DNA from: an uncultured Pelagibacteraceae bacterium
GTDB taxonomy: Bacteria > Pseudomonadota > Alphaproteobacteria > Pelagibacterales > Pelagibacteraceae
DNA: 64,000 nucleotides
NCBI GenBank assembly: GCA_902623785.1
Contig: CACNVG010000001.1
Coordinates: forward strand, 200,714 to 264,713
Reading direction: 5' to 3'
The notes under the pieces were generated by a model. That model did not search any database. It was not told the origin of the DNA and saw only the letters and a list, made by a program, of their open reading frames with translations. A program made the position numbers and the translations under genes. Of this stretch, positions 31,584 to 40,421 are shown one piece after another. The first letter of the stretch is position 1. Every line of letters begins with the position of its first letter.

Positions 31584-32709
31584 TAATTTTGTCTCTATGT
31601 TCATCTAAATCCGGTATATCTCCTCTTTTTTCTTCATCTTTATAGTTAGACATTTTAATTGGGTTACCAGCGGTTTTAAATTCACCAATTTTTTTATGAT
31701 ATGAATTTACAATCATATTTCTTGCTTTGATTTGAGGATTTTCAACAGCTTGTTTAATATTAAAGATTGGACCACAAGGAATTTTTTCTTTTTCCATCAA
31801 TGAAACCCAGTCACTTGTATTTTTACTTGAAAGCTCTTTTTCTAAAATTTTTTTTAGTTCATCCATATTTTGAGCTCTAGATGAATTTGTTTTAAATTTT
31901 TCATCTTTTAAAATATTGTTGATATTTAAAACTTGGCAGAGTTTTTCAAAAAGTTTGTCGTTACCAGCTGCTATTATAATGTGACTATCTTTTGTTTTAA
32001 AAGCTTCAAAAGGTGCTATTGATGGATGACGTGACCCCATTGGTTTAGGTATTTCATTTTTTGCTAAGTATCTTGCAATTGCGTTTTCCAAAATTGCAAT
32101 TTGACAATCAAGCATCGAAACGTCTATGTAAGTTCCTTTACCTGTTTTCTTCCTGTCATATAGTGCTGCATTAACACCTATCGCTGTAAACAAACCAGCA
32201 GTAATATCACCTATTGATGTTCCAACTCTTGTAGGTTCAGAATTTGGTTGACCAGTTACACTCATAAGTCCACCCATTCCTTGAACAACCATATCATACG
32301 CCGGTAATTCTCTTAATGGACCTGTTTGACCAAAACCTGATGCAGAAGCATAAATTAATTTTGGATATTTTTTACATAAATCTTTCCAACCAAATCCCCA
32401 TTTCTCTAATGTTCCAGGTTTAAAATTTTCAACTAACACATCTGCTTTTTTAAGTATTTGTTCAAAAATTTTCTTGTCTTCTGAATTTTTTAAATTTAGA
32501 GCTATACTTTCTTTTCCTCTATTAAGAGACATAAAGTATGCAGACTGATCATCAATAAAAGGTCCAAATTTTCTAGAGTCATCTCCAATTTCAGGTGCTT
32601 CAACTTTTATCACTCTAGCCCCTAGGTCTGACAAAATCATAGTGCAATAAGGACCAACCAGCACTCGAGTTAGGTCTAAAACTAATATATCTTTTAAAGG
32701 TCCATTCAT
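31564..32709 (-). CDS. CaiB/BaiF (class III) CoA-transferase
   Basis: A 381-aa family III CoA-transferase moving CoA between carboxylic acids. The N-terminal text LVLDLTRVLVGPYCTMILSDLG, KVEAPEIGDDSRKFGPF and YFMSLNRGKESIALNL are standard, and YDMVVQGMGGLMSVTG with GTSIGDITAGLFTAIG follows; family members use an Asp near residue 170. Length is normal (about 380-400). Substrate is unknown. Its start is divergent from the TRAP operon (90 bp). Confidence 0.88.
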   Translation of the reverse strand: MNGPLKDILVLDLTRVLVGPYCTMILSDLGARVIKVEAPEIGDDSRKFGPFIDDQSAYFMSLNRGKESIALNLKNSEDKKIFEQILKKADVLVENFKPGTLEKWGFGWKDLCKKYPKLIYASASGFGQTGPLRELPAYDMVVQGMGGLMSVTGQPNSEPTRVGTSIGDITAGLFTAIGVNAALYDRKKTGKGTYIDVSMLDCQIAILENAIARYLAKNEIPKPMGSRHPSIAPFEAFKTKDSHIIIAAGNDKLFEKLCQVLNINNILKDEKFKTNSSRAQNMDELKKILEKELSSKNTSDWVSLMEKEKIPCGPIFNIKQAVENPQIKARNMIVNSYHKKIGEFKTAGNPIKMSNYKDEEKRGDIPDLDEHRDKIIKEFCN

Positions 32710-32737
32710 AATAGCGACAATTGTATTTTAAAGCATA

Positions 32738-32766
32738 TTGACTCTTATCAAGAAGTTCCATTTAAT
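32738..32766 (+). promoter_or_regulatory. Promoter of the TRAP transporter operon
   Basis: TTGACT at 32738-32743, exactly 17 bp, TTTAAT at 32761-32766. A leader of about 27 bases follows and carries AGAGAGGAA just before the dctP ATG at 32800, so in contrast to other genes here this one has a normal ribosome-binding site. Confidence 0.65.
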
Positions 32767-32799
32767 ACATCAATAAAATAATAATAGAGAGGAATAATA

Positions 32800-33810
32800 A
32801 TGTTAAAAAAAATATCTTTATATTTTCTTTCATTAGTTTTCGTAACTACAACTATTGGATCAGCTTTTGCAGTAACTTTAAAAGCTAGTCACCAATGGCC
32901 AGGTACGCCGAGAGCTGACGGGTCTTTCGACGTAAGACACGAAATGGTTCAAATTATTGCTGATGAAATGAAAAAAGCTAATGTAGGAGTAGATATAAGA
33001 ATTTACCCTGCAAAATCACTTTACAAACCAAAAGAGCAATGGAAACCAATGACAACAGGTCAGCTGGATATTTCAGCTTTCCCATTAGCATATGCTGCTA
33101 AGTTCCATCCAGAGTTTGACATTACTTTAATGCCTGGAATGGTTAAAAACCATAAACATGCATTAAGAGTTAATGCGTCTCCAATGATGACAGAAATTAA
33201 AAAAATCATCAATGATGCTGGAGTAGTTGTTTTGTCTGATGCTTGGCTTGCAGGTGGATTTGTTTCAAAGAAAAATTGTATTTCAAATCCAGCATCTGTA
33301 AAAGGTCAAACGTTTAGAGCTGCAGGTAAAGCATTTAACCAAATGTTAGAAGCAGCAGGAGCAGGTATTCAATCAATGCCATCTTCTGAAATCTACAACG
33401 GTTTACAAACAGGTGTATTAGATGGTGCTAATACTAGTTCAGGAAGTTTTGTTTCATACAGAATTTATGAGCAAGTAAAATGCGCAACACCTCCAGGAAA
33501 ATTTGGTCTATGGTTTATGTATGAGCCAATTTTAATGTCAAAAAAATCTTTTGATGCCTTAGATAGCAAACAACAAAAAGCTTTAATGAAAGCTGGAAAA
33601 AAAGCAGAGAAGTTTATGACTAAAGAAGCTGCTGGTTTAGATACGACAATGGAAAAAGCTTACAAAAAAGCTGGAGTAGAATTGTCTTATATGAAACAAG
33701 AAGACTTTGATGCTTGGTTAGCTATTGCTAAAAAATCTTCATACAAAAACTTTGCAGAAAAAGTGCCAAACGGTCAAAAATTGATTGATATGGCTCTTGC
33801 TGTAAAATAA
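32800..33810 (+). CDS. dctP: TRAP transporter periplasmic substrate-binding protein
   Basis: A 336-aa DctP-family binding protein for a TRAP importer. Signal peptide: Lys-rich start, hydrophobic core, and AFA cleavage site near residue 24. The mature region has LKASHQWPGTP, IYPAKSLYKPKEQWKPM, the family segment SEIYNGLQTGVLDGANTS and LWFMYEPILMSKKSFD. Codon bias and the strong RBS suggest high expression. The conserved Arg expected to hold a carboxylate could be in GQTFRAAG. Substrate unknown. Confidence 0.92.
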   Translation: MLKKISLYFLSLVFVTTTIGSAFAVTLKASHQWPGTPRADGSFDVRHEMVQIIADEMKKANVGVDIRIYPAKSLYKPKEQWKPMTTGQLDISAFPLAYAAKFHPEFDITLMPGMVKNHKHALRVNASPMMTEIKKIINDAGVVVLSDAWLAGGFVSKKNCISNPASVKGQTFRAAGKAFNQMLEAAGAGIQSMPSSEIYNGLQTGVLDGANTSSGSFVSYRIYEQVKCATPPGKFGLWFMYEPILMSKKSFDALDSKQQKALMKAGKKAEKFMTKEAAGLDTTMEKAYKKAGVELSYMKQEDFDAWLAIAKKSSYKNFAEKVPNGQKLIDMALAVK

Positions 33811-33823
33811 TTAAATTAAAATT

Positions 33824-33855
33824 ATACCCCTGCTTTTTCGGCAGGGGTATTTTTC
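33824..33855 (+). terminator. Hairpin between dctP and dctQ that covers the dctQ ribosome-binding region
   Basis: A perfect 10-bp stem: ATACCCCTGC (33824-33833) with GCAGGGGTAT (33841-33850), seven-base loop, then TTTTC. The dctQ ATG is at 33856. AGGGG in the 3' arm (33843-33847) is the only Shine-Dalgarno-like sequence before dctQ, so the hairpin may both terminate part of the transcripts after dctP and hide the dctQ start. Either effect would give excess binding protein over permease. Confidence 0.85.
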
Positions 33856-34353
33856 ATGACTGATAAATTTATTAAATTGACAAACTGGTTAGCGAAAGCT
33901 TGTGGAATTTTTGCAGCTGGCTGTCTTTTTCTTTCCATCGTTATTATTACTGAATTAGTTTTCGAGAGATACTTATTTAAGAACGCAATTACATGGCAAA
34001 CAGAACTTGTTACAATGTTATTAGTTGCTTCTACATTTATTGGCGCTGCCTATGTTTTAAGTGAAAAAGGTCACGTTAATATGGAGTATCTATATACTTT
34101 TTTAAGTGAAAAGAATGTTACTAAACTTAAAATTTTTACTGACAGTCTTTGTTTAATTTTTTTCCTAATTTTATTTTACGTAAGTTATGAAATTACTTAC
34201 GAGGCATTTATAAAGAATTACAATACTGGAACAGTATGGGGTCCTCCACTCTGGATACCCTATTCATCAATGCTTATCGGCGCAATACTTATGACAATGT
34301 CATATATATCTGAATTAATTTTACATATAAGAAAATTAAAGGAGTTTAATTAA
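33856..34353 (+). CDS. dctQ: TRAP transporter small permease subunit
   Basis: A 165-aa DctQ-type protein with four hydrophobic helices (about 15-38, 48-68, 90-112, 127-150). It pairs with the large permease DctM in the inner membrane. Seen: WQTELVTMLLVASTFIGAAYVL and ALEKGHVNM-like SEKGHVNMEYLY, typical of the family. It starts right after a hairpin with its RBS in the stem, so its translation is probably limited. It overlaps dctM by one base. Confidence 0.9.
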   Translation: MTDKFIKLTNWLAKACGIFAAGCLFLSIVIITELVFERYLFKNAITWQTELVTMLLVASTFIGAAYVLSEKGHVNMEYLYTFLSEKNVTKLKIFTDSLCLIFFLILFYVSYEITYEAFIKNYNTGTVWGPPLWIPYSSMLIGAILMTMSYISELILHIRKLKEFN

Positions 34354-35684
34354 TGGATCCTTTATTATTAGGTTTAGTAGTTGGAGTAGCAACCGTAGTG
34401 ATGTTATTCTCGGGAATACCAATAGCTTTTGGTTTATGTTTTATTTCAGTAATCTTTTTAGTTATCGCTGAAGGTTTCTCAATTTTAAATGTTTTTGCTG
34501 AAACGTTTTATGCAGGTTTAAATTCATTTGTTTTGTTGTCTATCCCAATGTTTATTTTGATGGGTATGGCTGTTGCAAATTCACCAGCTGGAAAAGATTT
34601 GTACACAGGTTTAGACAGATGGCTCTGGAGACTGCCTGGCGGTCTTGTTGTTTCTAATATTGGTGCTTGCTCTATTTTTGCAGCCCTAAGCGGATCAAGT
34701 CCTGCAACATGTGCAGCAATAGGAACAATGGGTATTCCAGAAATGAGAAAAAGAGGATACTCAGCGAGATTAGCAACTGGATGTATAGCAGCAGGCGGAA
34801 CTTTAGGTGTTTTAATACCACCCAGTATTGTTTTAATTGTTTATGGGTTAGCAACAGGGACTTCTATTGGAAGATTATTTTTATGTGGTGTCATACCCGG
34901 TTTACTACTAGCTGGATTATTTATGTTATGGGCTTACATCTATTCTTACTTTATTGACAAACAATCAGCAGAAATTTTAAGAAATAGAACACCCCCAACA
35001 CTCAAAGAAAAATTAGAGGTTATCCCAAGAGTACTTCCATTTTTATTAATAGTGGTTGGAGTTTTATATGTTTTATATGGTGGAGTAGCAACTCCTTCAG
35101 AAGCATCTGGGGTAGGTGCATTTCTTGTATTTGTCATGATTGCAATTGTTTACAAAATTTACCAACCGAAAAAAATATGGGATATCGTAAAAGTATCTAT
35201 GAAAGAAAGTGTAATGATAATGTTTATCATTGCAGGTTCTTACATATTCGCTTTTAGTTTATCTACCCTTTATGTAACACAATCAATTGCTCAAACTATT
35301 GTAGAGATGGGATTAAATAAATGGGTCTTATTTTTCTACATAAACATATTTTTATTGATTGCTGGTTTCTTTTTACCACCTGTTGCAGTTATCGTTATGA
35401 CTTCTGCAATATTACTTCCAATTATTACTCAATTTGGCTTTGATCCTTATTGGTTTGCGATAGTTTTTACTATCAATATGGAGATAGGATTAATTACACC
35501 ACCTGTTGGATTAAACTTATATATTATAAAAGGAATTACTCCCGATGTAAGTCTTTCTGAAATATTAAAAGGATCTATTCCTTTTATGGCAATGATGATC
35601 ATTTGTATAATAATATTGTGTATTTTCCCAGAAATAGTAACTTGGTTACCTGACAAATTAATGGGTAAACCAATTGGATTTTAA
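34353..35684 (+). CDS. dctM: TRAP transporter large permease subunit
   Basis: A 443-aa DctM protein with about twelve hydrophobic helices; it forms the sodium-driven transport channel. It contains FSGIPIAFGLCF, GGLVVSNIGACSIFAALSGSSPATCAAIG near 93-120 in two parts, IPPSIVLIVYGLATGTSIGRLF, and GLITPPVGLNLY, hallmark TRAP-M text. It overlaps dctQ by one base and ends eleven bases into dusA. Confidence 0.94.
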   Translation: MDPLLLGLVVGVATVVMLFSGIPIAFGLCFISVIFLVIAEGFSILNVFAETFYAGLNSFVLLSIPMFILMGMAVANSPAGKDLYTGLDRWLWRLPGGLVVSNIGACSIFAALSGSSPATCAAIGTMGIPEMRKRGYSARLATGCIAAGGTLGVLIPPSIVLIVYGLATGTSIGRLFLCGVIPGLLLAGLFMLWAYIYSYFIDKQSAEILRNRTPPTLKEKLEVIPRVLPFLLIVVGVLYVLYGGVATPSEASGVGAFLVFVMIAIVYKIYQPKKIWDIVKVSMKESVMIMFIIAGSYIFAFSLSTLYVTQSIAQTIVEMGLNKWVLFFYINIFLLIAGFFLPPVAVIVMTSAILLPIITQFGFDPYWFAIVFTINMEIGLITPPVGLNLYIIKGITPDVSLSEILKGSIPFMAMMIICIIILCIFPEIVTWLPDKLMGKPIGF

Positions 35685-36681
35685 TAACAAAAAAATCAAT
35701 AGAAAAATATCTGTTGCACCAATGATGGATTGCACTGATAGGCATGATAGATATTTTCTAAGACTTATTAGCAAAAATGTAATGTTGTACTCTGAGATGG
35801 TTGCAACGAAATCAGCAATTCATGGGGATAGAAAAAGAATACTTGGTTTTAGAGAGGAAGAGAAGCCTGTTGCTCTTCAAGTAGGGGGCTCAGATAAAAA
35901 CGAATTGGCAGAGGTTGCTAAACTAGCAGAACAATTTGGTTATGATGAAATAAATATTAATTTGGGTTGTCCGAGCAAAAAAGTGCAAAAAAATTCATTT
36001 GGAGCGTGTTTGATGAAAGAACCTGATTTAGTTGCAGAATGCATTAATAACATGGTCAACTCATGTAAAATACCTGTAACAGCTAAAACTAGGATAGGAG
36101 TTGATGAAATTGAGGACTTTGAATATTTAAATAGTTTCATTAACAAAATTAAACAATCTGGATGTAAAACAGTGATACTTCATGCAAGAAAGGCTTTATT
36201 AAAAGGCCTTACTCCTAAGCAAAATTTAAATATACCAAAGCTTAATTATGAAATGGTTTACGAAATTAAGAAAGCAAACCCAGAGCTTGAAATAATAATT
36301 AATGGAGGAGTCTCACAAACTGAACAAATTAAAAAACATTTAGAACATTGTGATGGTGTGATGATTGGAAGAGCAATTTATCAAAATCCTTACTTTTTAA
36401 CTGATATTGAGAAAGAAATATTTAATACAAATGAAATACCATCTAGAGAACAAATAGCAAAACAGATTATTAGTTATTTAGAGGAAGAGGTTAAGCTTGG
36501 TACAAAAGTGAATCATATAATGAGACACACAGTTGGACTGTACCACGGTCAACCTGGTTCTAAAGATTGGAAAAGATATTTAAGTGATAATATGATGGCC
36601 AGAGACTCAGATTTTCAAAAAGCAAAACATATAATGACTATTGTACAAAACAATGAGAAAGCAAATCAATTAAATTCTTAA
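35674..36681 (+). CDS. dusA: tRNA-dihydrouridine synthase A
   Basis: A 335-aa FMN-dependent enzyme that reduces uridines in the tRNA D-loop. Features: ISVAPMMDCTDRHDRYFLR, SEMVATKSAIHGDRK, INLGCPSKKVQKNSFGACLM with the catalytic Cys, INGGVSQTEQIKKHLEHCDGVMIGRA, and the DusA-specific MRHTVGLYHGQPGSKDW. The start is TTG at 35674 inside dctM; the next ATG is within the conserved APMMDC, so it cannot be later. Translation is probably coupled to dctM. Not part of transport. Confidence 0.92.
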   Translation: MDFNNKKINRKISVAPMMDCTDRHDRYFLRLISKNVMLYSEMVATKSAIHGDRKRILGFREEEKPVALQVGGSDKNELAEVAKLAEQFGYDEININLGCPSKKVQKNSFGACLMKEPDLVAECINNMVNSCKIPVTAKTRIGVDEIEDFEYLNSFINKIKQSGCKTVILHARKALLKGLTPKQNLNIPKLNYEMVYEIKKANPELEIIINGGVSQTEQIKKHLEHCDGVMIGRAIYQNPYFLTDIEKEIFNTNEIPSREQIAKQIISYLEEEVKLGTKVNHIMRHTVGLYHGQPGSKDWKRYLSDNMMARDSDFQKAKHIMTIVQNNEKANQLNS

Positions 36682-37517
36682 TGGAAAATTTAAATATCAA
36701 CGAAATTTTTTATCTTCTAACTGTTTTAGCTATTGCTGCAGCAGTTGCAGGATTTATGGCTGGTTTACTTGGAGTAGGTGGGGGCATAATTATGGTTCCC
36801 GCTCTTTATTACGCATTTACAGTTTTAGAATTTGACATTGTAACAAGGATGCATTTAGCAGTTGGTACATCTTTAGCAATAATAATTCCAACCTCAATTA
36901 TATCTACTTTAACTCATAGAGAACATGATGCAGTGGATTTTAAAATGGTAAAATCTTTTGGAATTTTTATTTTAATCGGAGTTTTTTTTGGAACTTTCTT
37001 AGCAGTTAATTTGAAAACTCCTGCGCTTGTGTTATTTTTTTCTATATTTGCATTTATGGTTGGGCTTTTTTTTATTTTTTTGAGAGAAAAATTAGTTGAT
37101 AATCCAAAACAAATATCAAACTTTATAAAAAATATTTCTGGTATATTAATCGGATTTATTTCTATTCCTTTAGGAATTGGAGGCGGATCATTAATGGTTC
37201 CTTTCATGAGAACATTTGGTTACGATATTAGAAAATCAATTGGAACAGCTGCAGCAGTAGGTTTCCTTATCGCTGTTACTGGAACAGTTACAATGATCAC
37301 TGGTGGAAAAATTATTGATAATGTTAATACACCGTTCAGTTTGGGGTATATAAATTTACTCGGCTTCATTGTGTTTGTCCCAGTTACTATGATTATGGCT
37401 AGGTTAGGTGCAAAAGCAGTCTATAAAATAGATAAAAAAATCCTGAGCAAAATATTTGGAACTTTTTTAATTTTGGTATCAATTAGATCATTTTTAGAAT
37501 ATCTAAGTATCAATTAA
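36681..37517 (+). CDS. TauE/SafE (TSUP) family membrane transporter, first copy
   Basis: A 278-aa protein with about eight hydrophobic helices, in two homologous halves. Each half has the Gly-rich motif: GFMAGLLGVGGGIIMVP near residue 25-41 and LIGFISIPLGIGGGSLMVP near 160. The family exports or imports sulfite, sulfoacetate and related anions, but many members are unassigned. It overlaps dusA by one base and has a paralogue directly downstream. With a taurine route elsewhere in the window, sulfite export is tempting but not shown. Confidence 0.88.
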   Translation: MENLNINEIFYLLTVLAIAAAVAGFMAGLLGVGGGIIMVPALYYAFTVLEFDIVTRMHLAVGTSLAIIIPTSIISTLTHREHDAVDFKMVKSFGIFILIGVFFGTFLAVNLKTPALVLFFSIFAFMVGLFFIFLREKLVDNPKQISNFIKNISGILIGFISIPLGIGGGSLMVPFMRTFGYDIRKSIGTAAAVGFLIAVTGTVTMITGGKIIDNVNTPFSLGYINLLGFIVFVPVTMIMARLGAKAVYKIDKKILSKIFGTFLILVSIRSFLEYLSIN

Positions 37518-37526
37518 ATTAAAATT

Positions 37527-38357
37527 GTGGATCAAATTTTTTTCAACCAATATATATTTTTCATTTTATTGATGATAGCTGCAGCTATCCCTGTTGGTTT
37601 TTTTGCAGGATTGTTTGGTATTGGCGGTGGGTTAATTTCTGTACCATTTCTTTTCTTTATTTTCGAAACTTTTGGAATAGATAAAGATTATCTAATGCAT
37701 CTTACAGTTGGGACTGCATTTACAATAACAATATTAACTTCATTCTCATCAGTATTAGCTCACAGAAAACATGGTGCTGTTGATTTAAGTATAATAAAAA
37801 CTTTTGGAATATTTGTTATTTTTGGCGTGATAACAGGAACTATTATTGCTTCTATGATGAATACTAAATCATTAGTTCTTTTCTTTTCAATCATGGTCTA
37901 TTTTTTAGGCGCATATCTACTCCTAGCAAAAAATAAAAGTAAAAAAGTTTATCCTTCATTTAATTTACTGCCTCGTCTTTCATTTGGATTTGTCTCTGGC
38001 TTAATTTCAGCTCCAATGGGGATTACTGGAGCAATGATTAATGTTCCTGTTTTAAGATACTTTGGCTACTCAATAAATAGAGCAATAGGAAGTGCTGCTG
38101 CAATTGGATTTATAATTTCATTGTTTGGAGCAATTGGTTTTTTCTTGTCAGGAATATATAAGAATGTTGACATCCCCTTAAGTATTGGTTTTGTTAATAT
38201 TCCTGCCTTTCTAATATTTGTTCCTATCACAACATTTATGGCTAGAATTGGGGCTAATACCGTACATAAGCTTGAGAGGGCGAAAGTCCAAGTACTTTTT
38301 GGAATTTTTTTGTATGTAGTTGCTACAATATTTCTCTACCGATACTTTAATATTTAA
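37527..38357 (+). CDS. TauE/SafE (TSUP) family membrane transporter, second copy
   Basis: A 276-aa paralogue of the preceding gene, alike along its length (GFFAGLFGIGGGLISVPFL, LTVGTAFTITILTS, LISAPMGITGAMINVPVL). The start is GTG at 37527, nine bases after the first copy's stop. The second Gly motif here is MGITGAMI in place of LGIGGGSL, so its conduction site may differ. Tandem TSUP genes could form a heterodimer or move different anions. Substrate unknown. Confidence 0.86.
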   Translation: MDQIFFNQYIFFILLMIAAAIPVGFFAGLFGIGGGLISVPFLFFIFETFGIDKDYLMHLTVGTAFTITILTSFSSVLAHRKHGAVDLSIIKTFGIFVIFGVITGTIIASMMNTKSLVLFFSIMVYFLGAYLLLAKNKSKKVYPSFNLLPRLSFGFVSGLISAPMGITGAMINVPVLRYFGYSINRAIGSAAAIGFIISLFGAIGFFLSGIYKNVDIPLSIGFVNIPAFLIFVPITTFMARIGANTVHKLERAKVQVLFGIFLYVVATIFLYRYFNI

Positions 38358-38416
38358 TGGTGATAATTCAAAAACTTATCTTGAACTTAAGTATAATTTA
38401 TTTAAAGTTTTAATTG

Positions 38417-38818
38417 ATGATTGCTAAATTAAAAAACTTTCTACTAAACTTTGAAGCACTTGCCTCTCTTTTGTTAAGATTTGGTATCGGAATAGCTTTT
38501 ATCATTCACGGTTATGCTAAATTCCCTTTGCCACCAGCGGGTTTAGTTGAATACTTTGGTTTACCTCCAGCACTCGCATCATTTGTTGCATTAAGTGAAC
38601 TTTTGTCTGGAATTATTCTAATCGTTAGTGGTTTTTTAAAAAATCCTATAGGTGATACGCTTACAAGATTTGCTGGACTTGTAATTGTAATAATCATGAT
38701 AAATATTTTTATAATTGCCCATCCAGACTGGTTTATCACACAAAAATTATTTACAAGTGAACAAATTTTTCTTTTTATTGGTGGCTTTTATTTTTTGATT
38801 AAAGGAAATAAAGTTTAA
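38417..38818 (+). CDS. DoxX family membrane protein
   Basis: A protein of about 133 aa with four hydrophobic helices and the DoxX text LLRFGIGIAFIIHGYAKFP near 20-38. The start is chosen as ATG 38417; a TTG at 38414 is directly before it in frame and would add one residue. DoxX proteins are linked to thiosulfate or quinone redox in a few organisms but most are undefined. It follows the TSUP pair and converges on the phosphohexomutase gene. Confidence 0.85.
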   Translation: MIAKLKNFLLNFEALASLLLRFGIGIAFIIHGYAKFPLPPAGLVEYFGLPPALASFVALSELLSGIILIVSGFLKNPIGDTLTRFAGLVIVIIMINIFIIAHPDWFITQKLFTSEQIFLFIGGFYFLIKGNKV

Positions 38819-38820
38819 AG

Positions 38821-40266
38821 TTATATCTTTTGATCGTACTCTCCAATTTTTCCTGTTTTTTGAAGTAGATCATCTATAAATCTGAAGATATCAGTTTTAA
38901 TTTTATCTGATACAGGACTTTCTGTGACAACAACAAGTGAAGGTTTGTTCGAAGATGCTCTTACAAGACCCCAAGATCCATCAGCAAGAGCAAATCTTAC
39001 ACCATTGACTGTTAGAATGTCAGTAATTTCTTGATTGCATATTTTTTGTTTGTCAGTTTGAAGATTTTTTATTTTAGAAATAATTTCATCTATTACTTTA
39101 TATTTTTCCTCATCTTTACAAAAAGGTCCCATAGTTGGGCTTTGAAAAGTTTTAGGTAAATCATTTATTAAAGTATCTAACTTTTTATTTTGATTATCTA
39201 TTAAATGACAAATTTGAATTGCAGAATTAATTCCGTCATCAAAACCAAATCCTAAAGGTTTATTAAAAAAAAAGTGGCCACTTTTTTCAAATCCAGCAAT
39301 CGCATTATCTTCTTTTACTTTTCTCTTAATATATGAATGCCCTGTTTTCCAATATAAAGTTTTACAATTATTTTTTTTTAAAATTGCATCATTGCTGAAT
39401 AATCCCGTAGATTTTACATCTACAATAAATTTATTGTTAGGATGTAACTCTGAAATATTTCTTGCAATTAATAAACCAATTTTGTCTGCAAATATTTCAT
39501 TTCCTTTATTATCAATAACTCCAACTCTATCTCCATCTCCATCAAAGCCAAAACCAACGTCTGCATTGTTTTCTTTTACACATTTTGAAATTTCATGTAA
39601 CATTTTCATATCTTCTGGGTTTGGATTATATCTTGGAAAATTATAGTCTAGGTTACAGTCAAGCTCTATTACTTCACACCCAATATTTCTAAGAATTTCA
39701 GGCGCAAATATTCCAGCAGTACCATTACCACAAGCAGCTACAACTTTTAATTTTTTCTTAATTTTATTTTTTGATAGTTCATCAATATATACTTTATTAA
39801 AATCTTCTACTTTTTCATATTTACCTGAACCTTTTTTAAATGTTTCATTCATTACTATTGATTTAAGTTCTGACATTTCTTCTTTGCAGTGAGTAAGACC
39901 TTTTTCAATTCCCATCTTTATTCCTGTCCAACCATTTTCATTGTGGCTCGCTGTTATCATTGCTACAGCATTTGATTTAATCTTAAATTGAGAAAAATAA
40001 ACTGTGGGTGATAAACATAAACCGATATCTTTTACATTGCAGCCGGTAGATAAAAGTCCTTTTATGAAATTATTCTTAACTTCTTCGCTATAAGACCTGT
40101 AGTCATTTCCTACAATCACGGTAGGATTCTTTTCTGAACTTATTACCTGAGTTCCGAATCCTTTTCCCACTGCCTCGATTCCCTTCGAATTGATGCTTTT
40201 TGGGTATAACCACCTAGCGTCATATTCTCTAAATCCTAATGGGTCGATTTTTTTTTCCACTTCCAT
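38821..40266 (-). CDS. Phosphomannomutase/phosphoglucomutase
   Basis: An alpha-D-phosphohexomutase (ManB/AlgC type) converting mannose-6-P or glucose-6-P to the 1-phosphates for glycan precursors, including the glucose-1-P used by rfbA. Seen: PLGFREYDARWLYP, the phospho-Ser loop ITASHNENGWTGIKMG, metal loop FGFDGDGDRVGVID, and EKSGHFFF for sugar binding. The start is set at 40266 (481 aa): the frame remains open to 40380, but those 38 residues are not family-like and overlie a NrdR-box-like site of the divergent nrd promoter. No clear RBS for either start. Confidence 0.88.
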   Translation of the reverse strand: MEVEKKIDPLGFREYDARWLYPKSINSKGIEAVGKGFGTQVISSEKNPTVIVGNDYRSYSEEVKNNFIKGLLSTGCNVKDIGLCLSPTVYFSQFKIKSNAVAMITASHNENGWTGIKMGIEKGLTHCKEEMSELKSIVMNETFKKGSGKYEKVEDFNKVYIDELSKNKIKKKLKVVAACGNGTAGIFAPEILRNIGCEVIELDCNLDYNFPRYNPNPEDMKMLHEISKCVKENNADVGFGFDGDGDRVGVIDNKGNEIFADKIGLLIARNISELHPNNKFIVDVKSTGLFSNDAILKKNNCKTLYWKTGHSYIKRKVKEDNAIAGFEKSGHFFFNKPLGFGFDDGINSAIQICHLIDNQNKKLDTLINDLPKTFQSPTMGPFCKDEEKYKVIDEIISKIKNLQTDKQKICNQEITDILTVNGVRFALADGSWGLVRASSNKPSLVVVTESPVSDKIKTDIFRFIDDLLQKTGKIGEYDQKI

Positions 40267-40340
40267 GTTGATATATGTACATTTTTTTGATTTTTTTATT
40301 GAACTATTTTTTTTATGTTCTATAAATGTTCTGTTGATTT

Positions 40341-40356
40341 TTAATTTATATAGTGT
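40341..40356. promoter_or_regulatory. NrdR box 1 candidate upstream of nrdAB
   Basis: TTAATTTATATAGTGT agrees at 12 of 16 positions with the NrdR consensus ACACWATATATWGTGT, including the whole right half. It begins 31 bp before a second candidate, the three-turn spacing known for NrdR box pairs. NrdR represses ribonucleotide reductase genes when dATP/ATP are bound. Confidence 0.55.
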
Positions 40357-40371
40357 ATTAAAGAAATCTGC

Positions 40372-40387
40372 ACACAACATATAGTTG
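40372..40387. promoter_or_regulatory. NrdR box 2 candidate upstream of nrdAB
   Basis: ACACAACATATAGTTG agrees at 13 of 16 positions with the NrdR consensus, with the left half nearly perfect. It is 31 bp from box 1, in phase on the helix, and 35 bp before the nrdA ATG at 40422, so a bound repressor would block the nrd promoter. Confidence 0.6.
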
Positions 40388-40421
40388 TTTTACTAATAAA
40401 TAGTGTTAAAAAAGGAGTTTA

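Noticed and set aside
40267-40380. N-terminal 38-codon extension of the phosphohexomutase
   Set aside because: Not family-like, no RBS, and it overlies NrdR-box candidates of the divergent nrd promoter; the start was moved to 40266.
40391-40406. Third NrdR box
   Set aside because: Matches only 11 of 16 consensus positions and its 19-bp offset from box 2 does not fit the usual phasing; not listed as a feature.
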